In this document: in pieces, positions 42,475 to 52,587 of the stretch
How positions within the stretch are numbered: position 1 is the first letter of the stretch
How the letters are laid out: each line of letters opens with the position of its first letter
Origin: Jacaranda mimosifolia
Taxonomy: Eukaryota > Streptophyta > Magnoliopsida > Lamiales > Bignoniaceae
Length of the DNA: 64,000 bases
Reading direction: 5' to 3'
Assembly: GCA_018894105.1 (NCBI GenBank)
Contig: CM032131.1
Location: forward strand, 17,589,578-17,653,577
Program-made: the position numbers and the translations under genes
Notes under the pieces: generated by a model
What the model was told of the DNA's origin: nothing
The model's database searches: none
What the model saw: the letters and a program-made list of their open reading frames with translations, nothing else

Positions 42475-43551
42475 ATGGATCCCAGAATATGGAGCCGGCT
42501 ACCGGATCATCTCCTGGAACGGGTGCTCTCCTTTCTGCCTCTGAAAACTTTCCTGAGCCTGAGATCAACCTGCAAACACTTCAATTCCCTCCTATTCTCC
42601 CCTTGTTTCATTTCCAAACATTCCAGCTTGTCTTCTTCTTCACCTTTCTCCTCTTTCATCCTTCTTTCACATCCACAGTTCCTTCAAAAATGCCCACTTT
42701 TCAATACTGTCATAAACTCCTGGTGCAACATGTCACTTTCTTTCCCCCCTATGCTCTCATGTCCACCCTCTTCCAATCTCCTCTCATCTTCCAATGGTCT
42801 TCTCTGTTTTTCCATCCCAAGATCATCTTGTTTCATCATATGCAACCTCTTGAGCCGCTCCTTGCGCCGTGTCAAGTTTCCCACCTGCCCTTTAGATTTT
42901 GAGCTGCTCACTTTGGTTTCAACTCCACATGGTTACAAGCTTTTCATGCTATCATCCATGGGATCATCCAACAATGCCCTAGTCTATGACTCTAGGTCTA
43001 ATTCCTGGCGAGAGTTTGAAGGGTTCGATCCGATCCTGAATCAGAATTACCATCAAAAGGGTGTTTTGTATGATGGATGCTTGTTTTTCACCACACCCGA
43101 GCCTTTTCATGTTGTGTGCTTTCATTTGGAGACTGGGAAGTGGGAGAGATCTATGATTGGGTTGCCGGCCGGCCTGACTTTTGTCCGGCTGGTGAGCGAC
43201 AGTGACCGGAAGCTATACCTGGTTGGAGGGGTTGGAGTGAGTGGGATTTCAAGAAGTATGAAATTGTGGAAGTTGAGAGAAGATGGTGAGAATTGGGTGG
43301 AGGTTGAGACTATGCCTGAGATGGTGTGCAGAAAGTTTGTATCTGTTTGTTATCACAACTATGAGCATGTGTATTGTTTTTGGCACCAAGGATTGATTTG
43401 TGTGTGCTGCTATACTTGGCCTGAGATTTTGTACTACAAGGTGTCTAGGGGGACCTGGCATTGGCTGCCCAAGTGCCCTTCATTGCCTGACAAGTGGAGT
43501 TGTGGATTCAGGTGGTTTTCCTTTAAGCCAGAGCTCTATGCTACTGTATAA
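42475..43551 (+). CDS. F-box/kelch-type protein
   Basis: Single-exon gene of 358 residues. Residues about 3-48 (IWSRLPDHLLERVLSFLPLK, then LRSTCKHFNSLLFSP) form a clear F-box, which in plants binds SKP1-like adaptors and recruits targets to SCF ubiquitin ligases. A Ser-rich stretch follows (about 50-60). The C-terminal part has kelch/galactose-oxidase-like strands: NALVYDSRSNSWREFEGFDP, FHLETGKWERSM, LYLVGGVGVSG and MKLWKLREDGENWVEVETMP. The architecture resembles the Arabidopsis intronless F-box/kelch group around At5g43190; that assignment is from memory and unverified. The start was chosen as the first ATG of the frame, directly preceding the F-box. The target is unknown. It converges on the VDAC gene downstream. 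Confidence 0.9.
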   Translation: MDPRIWSRLPDHLLERVLSFLPLKTFLSLRSTCKHFNSLLFSPCFISKHSSLSSSSPFSSFILLSHPQFLQKCPLFNTVINSWCNMSLSFPPMLSCPPSSNLLSSSNGLLCFSIPRSSCFIICNLLSRSLRRVKFPTCPLDFELLTLVSTPHGYKLFMLSSMGSSNNALVYDSRSNSWREFEGFDPILNQNYHQKGVLYDGCLFFTTPEPFHVVCFHLETGKWERSMIGLPAGLTFVRLVSDSDRKLYLVGGVGVSGISRSMKLWKLREDGENWVEVETMPEMVCRKFVSVCYHNYEHVYCFWHQGLICVCCYTWPEILYYKVSRGTWHWLPKCPSLPDKWSCGFRWFSFKPELYATV

Positions 43552-44482
43552 AATTACTGAAATTTTTTTCATGTCTCAGATTATTGTTCTCACTATATTG
43601 GTTTTTCGGTTGTTGGTATTGATATATTCTGTACATCAACTACATGTTTTGGGATTTGTTGTTTCACAAAAGTTGCTATAGAATTTGCTCTTTCAATTAT
43701 ACTCAACCACATTCAGCTATCTCACTGCAATGGAAGCGAATGACCCAATTTTGGTGGTCGACATTCTTTTGTGGCTTCTTATCTTTTGCTTCTCTAATGA
43801 CAAAAATTGTAGCGTTGAATCAGCCAATATTAATTAATATTTGGAAAGCAGTTACAGTCAAACCTTGAGGCAAGCAACCTTATTCAAACAAGCAATGAAA
43901 TTCAGGCTTTCAAGAATTAAAGTATAGTTTTCACATTTGGCTGCTCTTGCACTAAGTCAAATCTCAATCCTGATTTAGGGCTACTACTCTGCGGAAATTT
44001 CTTGAAGCTCCACACCAGTTCTTTTCTAGAACTTGGACGAAAGAATTTATCACATAACTGCCTGAGCTACAATTGGTAGTTTGAACTTTGAAGAATCAAA
44101 ACGCACGCTAAAGTCCATCTCCTACAAATTCCTTTTCTCATTAGAAACAAAGTGTTGGCAGAAGCAACTTTTGAATTGAGGCCTTCAAAATTTTTAGAAG
44201 ACTTGAGGCCTAAATATCCAGTAATGGAAATCCTAAGCCACTGAGTACCTTTTGGAAGAAAAATTGGATCAACCATTCGGTATATTATTTTGACAAACCA
44301 GTGTGGTAGATTTTCAAATTTTGATACATAAAAACTTCAAAAATATTCTAGGACATGTTATAATGCTGTCTCCATCTGCTGAAATCTACAAGAAAGAATT
44401 GATTTTCAAATTTGAAAGAAAATAATCAACACCTATAATCGACATATGGGTTCCCAGTATCATTAGACCAACAAAAGATTGT
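43552..44482. other. Convergent 3' regions of F-box and VDAC genes
   Basis: No additional gene. Likely holds the 3' UTRs of both genes. Short frames here (43400-43868) lack recognisable content. Confidence 0.55.
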
Positions 44483-47475
44483 TCAGGGCCTGAGAGAGAG
44501 CGCCAAGCCAAACCTGGGTGTCTTTTCCATGGCCGAGGTATCAAAACTACCAGAAACAGTTAGGATGGACTTGGGTTTCAACTCATGCTGAACAAGCACA
44601 CCAAGATGGCCATGGTTGTTAAGCTTTGCCTTCACCACTGTACATGGATCAATTGCATAAGAGCATCCAACTGTTAATGTGTTCTCGTTTGTGGAGAACT
44701 TTCTTGCAATCTCACCCACAGCAGCCCCTCTCTTCAGCTGATCCAGATAGTGCAAGGACGATACCTTTACTGCATCTCCTTTGTCAAACCTAGAGAATAG
44801 AGATAGGATCAAATAGCAAGCAATCAGATGATATCAAATAGCAAGCAATCAGATGATATGCTGTCATGCTGCCATTAATATGACAAGCCTGAATTTGAAT
44901 TTGGGACCTAGCTCAACCCTTCATCACCTGCATAAATTTAAGGCAAACTAAACCATAACGCATGCATAAAACCAGGCGTAGAGGACTAAGCCTGGCAAAG
45001 CTGTTTAGCAAATAACTTAAACCAAATTTCATAACTCCAGTTGAGTTTAAATAACATAGATGCCGAACGAAAACAAAGTGAACATATATTCTGAAGGCTA
45101 TTTTGAAAGCACACAAATATTGAGTCAACAGAAGGTATAACTGTCTAGATAACTAAGTCGGAAATGTTTAACTTTGCTACTACTTCTCTTAAACATAGAT
45201 TATCTCCTTCCTTACCACTGATCTATTACAAATACTGCCAGACAATGCATCAAATGATTTTGAACCCAAATAGGTCAAGTTCACAAACCAAATTTGTTAT
45301 TTCGAACATGCTCGGTCCAATTTTAGAAGTTCCAGACAAATACCTTGATTCGCAGAGAATATCATATTTCATTTCAAGCTATGCTCTGTAACCACATGAG
45401 ATTAAGGAGCTTACAGAATAGCAGATGCACAAACATTGGGTGTCTTCAAGCTGAATCCAGCATTGTACTTTGCAAAACTACCAGAAGAGACCTTATAACT
45501 TGCTTCTGTACCAAATGCAACACTAGGGGTCCCTATAGTAGTGGAGATGTCAAGAGCGGGAGACTTGTTGAGGCCAACAGCTGTCGTTAAACTTGCATGT
45601 TCATGGAAATATTGAATTTCAATCTGCAAGAACCAGAAATGCTTCAAGCTAAATCAATAGGAATATTATTTGCCGATAATTCAAGCAAAATAACCATCAC
45701 TAAGGAAATGGATGAGAAATCCATAAAAGATCATGGTGAGTATTAAACGATGTTAGTACCTTGCCAGAATTGTAATCCAGTAATCTCCATGAAGCAATGG
45801 TCTTAGAATGTGGCAAGATATCTGCTATTGTGATAGTTGTTGAAATCTACCAATCAAGACATTACTTAGGAAACCAATACCTAATCTAGAAAAGGAAAAG
45901 AATGCGAGAGGAAGATTGCAAAGTAGGGCAAGGGATGAAGAAAGGAAAATACATTTGATTCTGTGTCAAACTTGATATCAACTACTGCATTTTTCAATTT
46001 GAATTGTGCAGCCACATCACCAGAGGAGAGCCCTCCCTTCTTCACCAGAGTTGAACCAAGGGCCTGAAGATGGATGTTAAATAAACTAATATGAAATTTC
46101 CGAACCCAACAATCAAGTAACTAAAGTACTGAAGTCGATCTTCTTAGGCTGCACAGTAGAAGCAGTGGTGGAAACGGCAATCTATTGATCAAACTTATCC
46201 AAACAGTTTCACTAACACCATTTGTTCTCAAGCAGGTTTTCTGGAATTTTTTCGATTTTCAGAAAGGGTGTTTGGCATTTGTTCCATAACTCAAGGAGGC
46301 AAATAGAATTATCCCCCTTGCTAAAAAGTTAACGGATAACAGGAGTTACATTTATACTGGACATTAGATGAGATGTACTTAAGGAGAATGTAATTATTGA
46401 AGATGATAGACCATATTCAATTCAAAACTTTTCATCCCGCGCCATGCTCAGTTTTGACACCTATCCAGCGATTTCTATATATTCTACAGAGACGATACTA
46501 CCATGGATACAAATTGAATTGACCTTACCAGCCATTTCCATATATTTCTTACATATGTATGAATCATATTATGTTTTAAGATTCAAAATTAGGCATAAAA
46601 AATAAGGAACATGCCAGTGCTTTAACTGCTTACTATAATACAAGCATCAAATAATAGCCATAATCACATTAAAATTTAGATAAGTAGTTGTTACTGCAGC
46701 TTATTAACTTATTACACAAGATAGTCATAAGCGCGTGCGTAAGTATGCTTTCAGTTCGTCGATATAATTGTTGTAAGCCTAGTTGAGAATTAGCATTTAG
46801 GAAGCATGCGAAACTGTCTCTAATCCACAATTCCGGAATCCATAATTGATAACCATCCAAGCAAATTTAGGTTGATGTTATCCATCATAATCTCTTAATT
46901 TACAATGTACACACCATAGCGCAAAGTAGTAATCAATCATTAATTGGCGTGCGCCACATACTAATAATGCAATTCCAATAAATAAAATTTCAAGAAAAAA
47001 TAATTGATAAAAGGCAAATCCAATTCCAGCGAAACAAACGGGATTTCGATACCAGAATTCAAAGAAAAAAAATTATTTGAATTTCGCGATTAAGTATTCA
47101 AAAAAATGTCAAAAAGCAAAAACAGAAACAAAAACAAAAGCAAAAACACAAAACTACTCATAGATATCACAAAATAAAAATTAAAAAAAAATAAAAATAA
47201 AAACCCAGTAAAAGTATTTCTTTCCCGACAGTATACCAGTCCAGTAACACTCTGGCTAGAAATAACCAACTTCTGATCATCACTGTAGTCCTTAGTCAAA
47301 ACCTCTGCAATATACAATAAAAATACATATCTGCACCCATATAAATAGAGAAGGAGGTAGAATGTGCGCGCGCGCGCGCGTGTATGTGTGAGGTCAAAGG
47401 TCAAGTTTGAGTGTTTTTACCTCTGGCTTTTTTACCGAAGTCGGAGAAAAGGCCGGGTCCTCTGCTGCTGCTCAT
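44483..47475 (-). CDS. VDAC: Voltage-dependent anion channel / mitochondrial porin
   Basis: Six exons on the minus strand: 47421-47475, 47237-47304, 45953-46063, 45760-45846, 45415-45623 and 44483-44789. They join in frame to 278 residues, close to the 274-276 usual for plant VDACs, with all introns GT-AG. The N-terminus MSSSRGPGLFSDFGKKAR matches the family's GPGL(Y/F)SDIGKKAR helix. The middle has LKNAVVDIKFDTESN and IEIQYFHEHASLTTAVGL. The C-terminal block has NENTLTVGCSYAIDPCTVVK, then LVQHELKPKSILTVSGSFDT and a final GLALSLRP, the beta-barrel end strand. VDAC is the 19-strand outer-membrane channel for metabolites and ATP/ADP. Several positions differ from the commonest plant sequences, suggesting a less typical paralogue; paralogue number not assigned. 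Confidence 0.95.
44808..44857. repeat. Perfect 25-bp tandem duplication in VDAC intron 5
   Basis: The 25-bp unit starting ATCAAATAGCAAGCAATCAG occurs twice without mismatch (44808-44832 and 44833-44857), 19-68 nt upstream of the 3' splice site in transcript direction, where the branch point would be. Confidence 0.95.
47365..47390. repeat. Alternating CG/TG tract in VDAC intron 1
   Basis: A GC dinucleotide run of about 15 bp (47366-47380) continuing into TGTATGTGTG. Alternating purine-pyrimidine of this kind can form Z-DNA. It lies in the 116-bp intron 1. Confidence 0.9.
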
Positions 47476-48066
47476 TTTTGTGCAGGGTTTCTTTCTTTCC
47501 AGAGATTCTGAAGATTCTGGACCCTGGAAACTAAATAGAATCCTAGATTCTGCTGGGTGAAATAGGCTGCTGTTTACGTTTTTCAACTGATGTTTCCTCT
47601 GGCTTTTCGGGTAAAAAATGTGTGGTAACTAATTTGGATTTTCATTACTTCCGGGCGTTAAAATCTTGCCCGGCAAAATTTAGGCAATGTTTGGTATATT
47701 GAGGGTTGGATTGGTTTGGTTGTATTTTATTTTTATCATTTTAATTGTATTTTTATTTTATTATTATTTTAAGTGTGGAAATGAAAATGAGATTAGATTA
47801 GTATTGTAAAAAATTGATTAAAAACAATATTTTAATATAATAGAATTAAATTTAATGTAATAGTATTAATTATTATTATTATGTAATTAATTATGGGCCT
47901 CATTGCCTTGAAAAGATAAAAAAATAATTATTTAATAAGTTAATGGGTAATGATGTGATAGAAAATTATTATTAAATTTCATGAGGATCTCATTATCTTT
48001 AGATGATTGAAAAAGAAATTAATATTTAATTAGTTAGTGGATTTTAATTATTTTTATATTAGTAGG

Positions 48067-48805
48067 TGATGAGGGTTCGATCCGTTGGACAAGAATCCAG
48101 GTTCGGAGATGGATATAACTTGTCCTAAGGAGTTTATATCCTTGCTTGGTTAGGGAAGAATCCTGCAATCACAGCAAACATTAGGCTAGCCGAGAGGCCC
48201 TCGGCTTAGGCCCTCCGATGCTCAAGTCAGTAGAAATCGACTTCAAGAATCGAGCAGAGAAGTCAGGGCCTTTTAGTGTATATGAGTGAGTACCTTTAGG
48301 AGGTTGGGTTGAGGGTATTTATATCATCCTCACTTTTGGGAAATGTGTCGGAAGCCCCTCGGTGCATCTAGGGGCTCTTAGCCTTGTGTCCAGGGTAATT
48401 GGTCATTTCCCCTATTTGAATCTTTCCAGTTAATTGTCCTTCCAGGTTTCAAGGACAAGGTAGTACACTGTAGCGGCGCCTGCTCTGTTAGATGGTGAGG
48501 GGGGATGGCATGGCATGCGCCATTAATGCAGAGGTATGGCGTCCGTCAGTGCATTTAATGCGGTGGCAGGGTACTATACTATTCTTGGTCTCCGACTCGA
48601 CCTCAATATGGTTGACTGGGGTCGAGGGATTCCGTGGGCCTTTGGGCGCCAGACTGGGCCTAGGCAGATCTGGTCGAGTGAAGTTGATGAAACATACGGG
48701 CCTTAAGCCCCAAACTGGGCATTGCCGGTTTGGGCTCGAGCCTTTGGGCCACCCCATACTAGGCCTTGCTGGTTTGGACCTAAGCACTTGGGCCATCCCA
48801 TATCA
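48067..48805 (-). repeat. 3' LTR (element sense) of Tat-like Gypsy
   Basis: 739 bp. Plus-strand ends TGATGAGG... and ...CCCATATCA. Contains TATA-like ATATAAATACC (on minus, about 48314-48325). Confidence 0.92.
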
Positions 48806-48822
48806 TGAGTCCCCCCACTTCG
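48806..48822 (-). promoter_or_regulatory. Polypurine tract of the Gypsy element
   Basis: On the sense strand AAGTGGGGGGACTCA lies immediately upstream of the 3' LTR, in the position and purine composition expected for plus-strand priming. Confidence 0.7.
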
Positions 48823-49011
48823 CAAGGCTGAACGAGGAATCGACGAAAAGCGTTGGGAAGTAGCGAGATCGGTATTAATGATAGTCGACCAGGGTTTTTG
48901 AAAATCAACCAAGGTTCGGTGCATTTATTGAGCGGTTACATCGTGGCGCACGTGGGCGGTGTGGCGGTTACAGGCATTATTGCAGACGTTTAGTTTGCCG
49001 CGCCCGTCTTC

Positions 49012-49020
49012 CTATAAATA
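49012..49020 (+). promoter_or_regulatory. TATA box for antisense gene
   Basis: CTATAAATA followed by CCC on the plus strand, about 105 bp upstream of the first antisense ATG (49119) and about 200 bp inside the element. Its context (GC-rich before, AT-rich after) is promoter-like. The LTR TATA on this strand points the other way, so this would be an independent promoter. Confidence 0.6.
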
Positions 49021-49118
49021 CCCACTGTAATTCTAGCCATTTTTACTTTTACCGCTTTAGAATCTAGGCGAATGCTTGTAGAAAACTCTTCGCTGCCAAG
49101 ACTTCATGCATCTAACTT

Positions 49119-51521
49119 TTGCATTCAGTAAGTGTTCCGCTGCTTTTACTTCATGTCGTCTACTTTTCTTTGGGAATCATGCTGGGGTTATATAGCTCTG
49201 AGGGTAGTCAGGAGGGGATAGTGAGGCCACCCAGTCTGAAAGGCGTAGGGACTCCTCTGCGTCGTCTCCCAGTTCTAGCATCTCGAGCTCCAGCAGCTCG
49301 AGCAGCTACTGCGGGGGGGAAGAAGCTGGGCCAAGCCAGATACCCGCATCGCGAGGTCGACTGTTTACCCCCCATTACTATAGTGAAATAATATCGACCA
49401 TGAACCCTGGGGACTTGACGCGTCTTAGAGAGCTATACCATATTCCTACTGGATACCAGCTTTTAGCTCCTGGTCCACCTAGTCGAATGCATCGCGCTCC
49501 TGCGGGTTGCATAACTATGTTCGAGGATGCGTTTAGATGTGGGCTTAGGTTTCCTCTAAGTGATAACCTAATAGGTCTACTTAGGGGTCTTCAAGTGTGT
49601 ATAACACAACTTTTGCCCAACTGTTTTTCCACTCTTTGTAGTTTTATAGTTTTGATGCGTCTGTTCAACCAACCCGCTAGCTTTAAAAAAAAAATTCAAC
49701 TTATTTCATCTTCCCATATCTCGCAAGTCGGGTAGTGCTGACGAGTCGAGGTTCTATTACCTCACTACTCGACCTCGTCGAAAATTTCTAGTAGCCCCAT
49801 CTTCTTCATATGGTCAGGAGTGGAAAAAACGCTACTTCTTTGTTCGAGTGAAGAGGGGTTTTAATATTCCTCGGGGTTGGTTAAGGGGGCATGTCGAGAT
49901 GCCGGGTAATCGCGCCCCGACATGGCCGAACACGTTTGTACGGGACTTGGTCGAGTTCGGCCCCATGGAGGCCTCTGTCTTCATCGAGGAGAGGCACTTA
50001 GTGTTGGCTGGGTGTCACCAACCCCGATAGATTTTCCTGCGGATTATGAAATATGTAGATAAAATGTGTTTTGGTACTTGTTTATCTTTGATGGTGTGCA
50101 TGTTTCTTTATTCTGATCTCTGTTAATTTTGATGTTTGGCAGACCGCGATGAAATCATGAACAGATCGAGAGCTGAGGCGTTGGCACGAGCAGAAAAAAA
50201 CTAGCAGCGATGGCAAGGCGCCGCTACTCGTCAAGAGCCGACAGGATCCGAGGAGCCTCGTCGAATTACTGCACCTTCGCCGACCCCTTCGCCCGGTTGG
50301 GCTACAGCGGCCGCGAGCGAGAGCCCCGCAGGTTGGGGCAAAAGAGCGATGGTCGAGTAGGGCGGTCCTCCGCCCAAGAAAGCGGCTGCCGGAAAAGGCA
50401 AAGGGAAGGCAGCAGGGTCGAGGCCACCGACCGAGAACGATCTCTTTGGAGATCGAGGGGACGATGTGCTGTTCACCTTGGCGAAGTTCCCATCTCCACG
50501 GTTTGGGCCCAAGCTAAGCCCCATTGTGAATAATTCTTCCAGTATACATACAGTGGGGCCCACCAGGACGGATCCTTTGAAGGTGCTGATGGCGGGTCAG
50601 TTTCTGGCGAACTAGAAGAGATTTATGGGGATGAACCAGGCTGCAGCTCTTTGTGAGTTTGCCTACCACGCCAACATGGTAAGACTTCATATTTTATTCC
50701 TGTTTGTTTACCTTTTCCTCGATCAGGAAGTAATGACCCTTATGTGTCAGGTTGGGCAGATGGGCTATCATTTCTACCGCCGAGCAGAACTAGCCCTTGC
50801 TGATCGAGAGCAATTGGAGGGTGGCGGGGATGCCGAAACTTTGAAGGCTCAGCTGGAGTCTTCTCAGATGCGGATCGACGAGCCGAAGAAGCAAGTCAAC
50901 CAGCAGGCCCAGGAGCTCGAGGAGAAAGATGAGCAGGTCCTCCTTGCTGTTACAGAGAGGACCAAAATGGACAAGAAGCTGAAGAAGTTGCAGCTGGACA
51001 TGCAAGTTGCTTATGAGTCTGGTCGAGCTGCTAGTCGGAATGAACGTCTGGTCGAGGCCAGGGCTGAATTTGCCCGAATGTTGCCGAAAGTGCGTCGGGA
51101 AGATGTGCAGCAATTTGTGCTGAGCCTAACTTTCTAGGATGCGAGTGTTGTGCTCGCTTTGGATAACGCCCAGAATGCTTTTCAAAAAGCGATCCAACAA
51201 ATGCAGTTTTTGGGCTATGCACTTCAGGCTGAGGACCACTCCAGAATGAGCCACGCTCTCGATGAGCAGCTACGTCCTTATCCGGATGAAGAGGTCAGTG
51301 CGGCGGAACCCGTCGTCGAGGCCACGCCGGAGGTCGAACTGACGCCCGAAGAGAGAAGGCGGGCTGAGATTGACAAAAGACTGAAGGCAGTGGCCCGGGA
51401 GTTTGAGTTTGTCGGCGACCTCGCCTACGATGTATCAGAGGGAAGAGCTAATGTGGCCTCCTTCTTCCCAGTCTCCGAGCAGCTGTTCTTACAAGATGCA
51501 GCTGGCCCTTCTCGGCCGTGA
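49119..51521 (+). pseudogene. Antisense gene of Tat element (transposase_28-like, coiled coil)
   Basis: Oriented opposite to gag-pol. Segment 49400-49735 (MNPGDLTRLRELYHIPTGYQ, later FEDAFRCGLRFPLSDNLIGL) and segment 49785-50030 (EWKKRYFFVRVKRGFNIPRG) resemble the 'putative gypsy type transposon' family (Pfam transposase_28, recalled from knowledge). A Lys/Arg-rich low-complexity part (50150-50620) follows, then a long coiled coil (50760-51130; heptad-like LESSQMRIDEPKKQV, LEEKDEQVLLAVTERTK). An intron is probable: donor ATG|GTAAGACTT at 50679 with acceptor near 50728 or 50750. A further acceptor TTTGGCAG lies at about 50143. One in-frame TAG (51135-51137) separates LSLTF from DASVVLALDNAQ. 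Function unknown; the frame is interrupted so this copy is probably dead. Confidence 0.75.
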
Positions 51522-52101
51522 CTGTCGTTGTACCTGTGTCGATGGCGCCACCTGAGCCCCAACCATCTGGTGCAGTAGCTCGTGCTCCTGCTCTTGCTCC
51601 CGGCCCTGCTGTTGAAGAGACCGGTAGCTCCAGCTAGGGCTAGTTCTCCTGCTTGTTTTGTATACGCCTCGAAGAGGCTTTTGACATTTTTTATCAAATT
51701 GTTGAATTGTTGCATCGATGAGGCTTTTTGTTTGGAATATTAGATGGTGATTCGGCCTTTTCTCAACTACAACTTTAATCATAATTGTCTTTGCTTTTGT
51801 TATGAACTGCCTTGATTGCAATTGTGTTTGGATTGATGAAACGCATGAGATTTGTGAAACATTAATTTGATGTTCTTCTTGTCGGAATTTCTGAATGGAT
51901 GCCCACGAATGTGGTAAGCAATTTCCATTCAAGTCTCGCGTCGAATGGAAGTTATGCTTTCCTGACTTGATTTTCGGCTCTTGTAGAGCAAGTTGTAATC
52001 AATCTTGTAGCATAATAGTTAATGTTCAAGTTTGGAATAACTTTCGCGATTGTAGGATGGGTTCACCATTACTGTTTTGCCAATTGAGAGGTCAGCTGCT
52101 T
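51522..52101. other. 3' region between antisense gene and pol
   Basis: No frame with recognisable content. Becomes AT-richer at 51650-52050, consistent with a 3' UTR of the antisense gene. Confidence 0.5.
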
Positions 52102-52375
52102 GGTTTCGACTGCGGGGTCGAGTATGCAGTCTCGGCGCGAAGGCCTCAACTTTGTGGCATAGAGACTCTGGTCGACTACGAGGTCGACTCTGTAGTATCG
52201 GCGCATAGGCGTCGATTTGGTGGCGTTGAGCCTCTCGTCGACTATGGGGTCGACTGTGTGGTCTCGGCGCAATGGCCTCGACTTGGCGGCATGAAGCCTA
52301 ATTGGTTGACTATTGGTCTCGGCACGATGGCCTCGACTTGGCGGCGTGAAGCCTAATTGGTCAGCTGCGGAGTCG
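52102..52375. repeat. 66-bp minisatellite downstream of pol
   Basis: About 4.3 units start at 52102, 52170, 52236, 52303 and 52358 (spacings 68, 66, 67, 55). Each contains GTCGACT..., GTCTCGGCGC, TGGCCTCGACTTGGCGGC and ends GAAGCCT. The last full unit carries a 12-bp deletion. Located between the end of pol and the antisense gene, i.e. in the element's 3' untranslated region. Confidence 0.88.
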
Positions 52376-52587
52376 ACTTATTTCGGGAAAGATTGGCCTT
52401 GTTTGACATGGTTTGAACATGTTGTGATTTCATTTCTTTGAGCGATACAAAGGTCATCAGTGACCAATTATATAAAAAACTTTTTCAAGTTTACTGCATT
52501 CCAAGGTGGAGGTAGCTCGCAGCCTGATACATCAGCTAATCGGTAGGCATTATTTTTAGACACCTTGATCACTGAGTACGGTCTCTC

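Noticed and set aside
42489..42902. Open frame of 137 codons overlapping the F-box gene, and antisense frames at 42684-42911 and 43249-43461
   Set aside because: They lie in other frames of a well-supported coding region. The Ser/Leu-rich composition of the F-box N-terminal part leaves shadow frames open; no domain or independent start context is seen.
48071..48085. GGGTTCGATCC, resembling a tRNA T-loop (also at 43021 and 58047)
   Set aside because: No acceptor stem, D-arm or anticodon arm surrounds it. Two occurrences are in the Gypsy LTRs and one is inside the F-box coding region.
50231..50563. Minus-strand 110-codon frame opposite the antisense gene
   Set aside because: Pro/Gly/Ala-rich shadow of a GC-rich low-complexity segment, without domain features.
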